Part shown: piece after piece, positions 7,101 to 8,432 of the stretch | Layout of the letters: every line of letters starts with the position of its first letter | Numbering within the stretch: position 1 is the stretch's first letter | Assembly (NCBI GenBank): GCA_017407375.1 | Contig: JAFQWT010000215.1 | Span: 1 to 8,432, forward strand | Direction of reading: 5' to 3' | Source of the DNA: Clostridia bacterium | GTDB lineage: Bacteria; Bacillota; Clostridia; Oscillospirales; CAG-272 | Length of the DNA stretch: 8,432 nt | Notes under the pieces: generated by a model | What the model saw: only the letters and a program-made list of their open reading frames with translations | What the model was told of the DNA's origin: nothing | The model's database searches: none | Translations under genes and position numbers: made by a program

Positions 7101-8266
7101 TCAGCGCCATGGCGTACGACTTCGGCTCGTCGACCGATGCCGCCAAGCACTTCGTTGAGGTGTGCCGCGCCTTCGCCCTTGACACTACCGCTCTCTACCC
7201 CCTGTCGGGTGTGAGCCGTGAGCGCGTCTTCCAGGCGTTTGCCGACGTTGATCCCACCGCGTCCTACCTTGTTCCCGTCCTTCAGAAGCAGCTGGCCGAT
7301 GCCATTGAGGCGGAGCTTGGCGCGCATTACGCCGCCGCTCTCGGCCACAGCGCCATTGCCTTTGAGGGCTGGCAGGTCCGCCTGACGGGCGCCCTCGGCC
7401 TGCGCGCGCTCTTCTCGTCCGACCTTCACACCATTGCGGAGCTGGAGGCCCGCGGCATCACCGTCAAGACGGGTGTTCTGACCGCCTGCAGTGACGATGC
7501 CGATCTTGACGACCTCCGCGCGGTCATCGCCGATGACGGTGAGATCACTCTGGATGAGGAAAGCGGCATCACCATGGCCAAGGGCTATTGGGATGGTGAG
7601 GCGACCGATGCCACCGTGGACGGCAACGTGGTCTACTACACCATCGATACCCTGATCCCCGATGATGAGCCCGACTTTGACGAGCGTGCCTTTTTCTACC
7701 TCGGCTTTGTCATCGTCACCGATGAGGCCGGTGAGACCACGGTCTTCTTTGAGGAGACCACCACGATGAACGGCCGCCGCTCGGGCGATGAGATGTCCCT
7801 CCTGGCCCTCTGCGAGACCGCCCGTGACGATTACAACATCGTATACCCGAACGTGCAGAAGGTGCTCAACACCCTCGAGGAGGAAGTGACCTACGTCTCG
7901 GCTCTCGTCGGCGGTAAGGGCCTCTACGATTACAAGCTCGTCAGCACGGGTGACCCCGCGGCACTGGAGGCCTTCCAGGAGATGCTTGCGGAAAGAATGG
8001 CCGTCGGCATGACGACCATCCTCAGCTCCGAGTCCTCGCAGTATACGAGCGGCCTTGTCTACCTCGGCGTGGCCGATAACGTCTATGGCAGCGGCTATTA
8101 CGGTATCTCCACCGTGGCGGGCAACATCTATCTCTGGCACAACAGCGGCGCCAAGATCGAGGATACGCTTGCGTTCTTCGAGGAGATCCTGGATTCCTTC
8201 GCCAAGAGCGGTAAGGACGTTCAGCTCCTTGACAACCACGATTACGTCCGCCGCATCCAAAACTGA
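4142..8266 (+). CDS. Large secreted protein with two LamG-like/helical units and a C-terminal domain of unknown function
   Basis: Probably exported and extracellular; molecular function unknown, with carbohydrate or surface binding the most likely role of the LamG-like parts. Residues 1-28 form a signal peptide: MKKR, a hydrophobic core, then VSA before Glu29. Unit 1 spans about 42-515 and unit 2 about 533-1059. Each opens with a D[LI]YV...LV segment (42 and 533). Each then has a beta-rich LamG-like part closing in a RVYSRHLT- or RAYACVLT-type strand followed by QNH (371-385 and 922-936). Each ends in an alpha-helical part (AAYSIGG at 417-423, AAYEVGG at 968-974). Unit 2 carries an insertion of roughly 60 residues. 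The C-terminal part from about 1070 (FEGWQVRLTGALGLRALF onward) is a separate domain. No LPXTG motif, SLH repeats or transmembrane tail is seen. The ATG follows AAAGGAG (4128-4134) with seven bases between. Codon use avoids TTA, CTA and TCA entirely. It appears monocistronic. Confidence 0.94.
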   Translation: MKKRIISLLLLAVMIVTALPLAVLSVSAEEEETAVTEGVYTDLYVQAGLVSMYDFFRLNSFWGETVTLPEAPFLTDAFLAVENRLSATGGWIIVRRNLASTSSYDGYGESYAEADGLWVNKKVGEGGQTVYATKAEAEAVLNGLSGAQKPAGYNYYVAPNPILDSKYQSAVNTYKNQATSVLGKFRLMGSEFSISLPNVSALDYHDQDGSGQKVGFKFGPGYLQLDYHHGQSYMTYSAPSAKDGAIMVEMTMTDGDGVYPKNPEAEHASYFILGDVSLVKLPDGTYTSFRSYNGTGSRNFDDFKLEGDAYTPHRFTMFLNRSQDEGTVTSKLVVDNEVKVPEGTVKDSTPTNVASIFGFSSAANQRLYSIRVYSRHLTDTERAQNHLVDLLKWYRIDPLVLAKLDDEVKASIAAEFAAYSIGGSDAAVRDEIAAKYKAIINEVVYGELLVGDDSAACAAFHDVAMDLSLDISGILVLNNELRAKVYEVVNALPTAQKTNRAMVQGAVDNTIAAILKAQYGPYLPQETISYKDIYVKQDQLVTWVDLFAARPEDGNLYMDYSYPEETYNLRHWKEGTSSTWNPAKLRVKQVSGEQHFRDTYVFRDSDDQNFSFGDIPDANWGHTNIRTYGDGRLICGKNNVLKLHTPNSAGSLTYEFVMALQGTGSPNFQLDAFRLYTSANAKQVKVSSISYYGYGGDVSQKEGALLSASPANSYVPYTNSFNLAITIDRTVGNDAGHYYIKEYRTDASGNVLYSFPRTEATKTVRTSGNDYISREEIDGAWYYTATSKEYGKVVVFTENENGKPEYITVTEEGVQYLAFYAVVDGAVDETPIIYETSAGVREAYTGNGTVATTVKGPYLVNPPREVEKGTEGASPKISYAGMQTIGVHINGSRVAEVAGIPYTAGDIGWVGNGSDPTFFAVRAYACVLTQEDLDQNHFADLAGYAGFDLSKYMLLSDAQRKTLHAAFAAYEVGGNRAAAIEAYEEQVSAMAYDFGSSTDAAKHFVEVCRAFALDTTALYPLSGVSRERVFQAFADVDPTASYLVPVLQKQLADAIEAELGAHYAAALGHSAIAFEGWQVRLTGALGLRALFSSDLHTIAELEARGITVKTGVLTACSDDADLDDLRAVIADDGEITLDEESGITMAKGYWDGEATDATVDGNVVYYTIDTLIPDDEPDFDERAFFYLGFVIVTDEAGETTVFFEETTTMNGRRSGDEMSLLALCETARDDYNIVYPNVQKVLNTLEEEVTYVSALVGGKGLYDYKLVSTGDPAALEAFQEMLAERMAVGMTTILSSESSQYTSGLVYLGVADNVYGSGYYGISTVAGNIYLWHNSGAKIEDTLAFFEEILDSFAKSGKDVQLLDNHDYVRRIQN

Positions 8267-8275
8267 TCCCAAACT

Positions 8276-8290
8276 AAAAGCCCCCCGGCA
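8276..8290 (+). other. Possible left arm of an intrinsic terminator, right arm not seen
   Basis: AAAAGCCCCCCGGCA begins nine bases after the stop codon of the large gene. It looks like the A-run plus C-rich left arm of a terminator stem, but no matching GGGGGG-CTTTT follows nearby. Instead the hairpin string starts. Only an imperfect G-rich partner (GGAGGAGGC, 8424-8432) lies at the window edge. The terminator may have been split or replaced, or this may be chance. Confidence 0.35.
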
Positions 8291-8423
8291 ATGCGTGTTA
8301 TCCTTAACGGAGAACACGCAATGAATTGCAACCTTGCGGTTGCATGAATCGAAAGCCGTGCTTTCATGAATTGCCTGTGGCATGAATTGTGCCTATCGGC
8401 ACATTGGTTGCAATTCAATTCAT
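8291..8423. repeat. String of five short hairpins separated by ATGAATT-type spacers, closed by an inverted end
   Basis: Hairpins in order: 8292-8299 with 8313-8320 (eight pairs, TGCGTGTT); 8327-8333 with 8338-8344 (TGCAACC, loop TTGC); 8351-8356 with 8360-8365 (GAAAGC, loop CGT); 8372-8375 with 8379-8382 (TGCC, loop TGT); 8388-8393 with 8398-8403 (TGTGCC, loop TATC). The spacer ATGAAT[TC] starts at 8321, 8344, 8366 and 8382. GGTTGCAATTC at 8406-8416 is the exact reverse complement of GAATTGCAACC at 8323-8333, and AATTCAT at 8417-8423 is the reverse complement of the spacer. The unit therefore has inverted ends. None of the stems has a T-run. There is no reading frame or known RNA here that I recognise. 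Confidence 0.75.
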
Positions 8424-8431
8424 GGAGGAGG
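8424..8431 (+). promoter_or_regulatory. Shine-Dalgarno-like sequence at the window edge
   Basis: GGAGGAGG matches the anti-Shine-Dalgarno closely and resembles the site before the first gene (AGGAGGAG). It suggests a plus-strand gene starting within about ten bases beyond the window, which would put the hairpin string in that gene's leader. The start codon cannot be seen. Confidence 0.45.
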
Positions 8432-8432
8432 C

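Noticed and set aside
4124..8383. Minus-strand open frame of 1419 codons
   Set aside because: Its translation is low-complexity Gly/Val/Asp/Arg-rich with no recognisable domain. It lies exactly opposite a gene with a signal peptide, promoter and ribosome site, and is explained by codon bias.
8291..8423. CRISPR array
   Set aside because: The repeats are only about seven bases and the intervals (16-23 bases) are self-complementary hairpins, unlike CRISPR repeats and spacers; no cas genes are present.

Overview
The window reads as a stretch of a GC-rich, Gram-positive-type genome, most likely an uncultured gut-associated member of the Clostridia. This is an inference from four things: strong Shine-Dalgarno sites, consensus sigma-A promoters, a Clostridia-like signal peptide on a very large LamG-type secreted protein, and a short GlmU-like left-handed beta-helix gene next to glmM. 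No ribosomal RNA or tRNA is present to confirm taxonomy.

Region 1 (1-2073) is a two-gene overlapping unit for amino-sugar activation. The first gene encodes a 237-residue left-handed beta-helix acyltransferase that resembles only the C-terminal half of GlmU. It overlaps by four bases with glmM (phosphoglucosamine mutase, GTG start). Together they fit the middle of the UDP-GlcNAc pathway: GlmM makes glucosamine-1-phosphate and the beta-helix protein could acetylate it. No uridylyltransferase domain is in the window.

Region 2 (2074-3662) is a self-contained uxaC transcription unit (glucuronate/galacturonate isomerase). It has a near-consensus promoter with a 17-base spacer, a 14-base palindrome just after the predicted transcription start, a strong ribosome site, and a classic intrinsic terminator.

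Region 3 (3663-4141) has no gene but is dense in repeats. It holds a long imperfect hairpin, a 31-base sequence repeated with a 53-base period, a cluster of TTTCCGCC motifs, and then the promoter and leader of the next gene. That leader is itself built from short hairpins between two copies of a 12-base AT-rich repeat, and the first copy carries the -10 box.

Region 4 (4142-8266) is one 1374-residue secreted protein. It has a signal peptide, two diverged copies of a LamG-like plus helical unit, and a C-terminal domain of unknown function. No cell-wall anchor is visible.

Region 5 (8267-8432) has no gene. It holds what looks like the left arm of a terminator, then a string of five small hairpins separated by ATGAATT-type heptamers and closed by an inverted copy of its own start. 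It ends in a strong Shine-Dalgarno-like sequence at the window edge, suggesting another gene just beyond. The two modular hairpin strings flanking the large gene, plus the 3665-3807 repeat, are the least explained features here.
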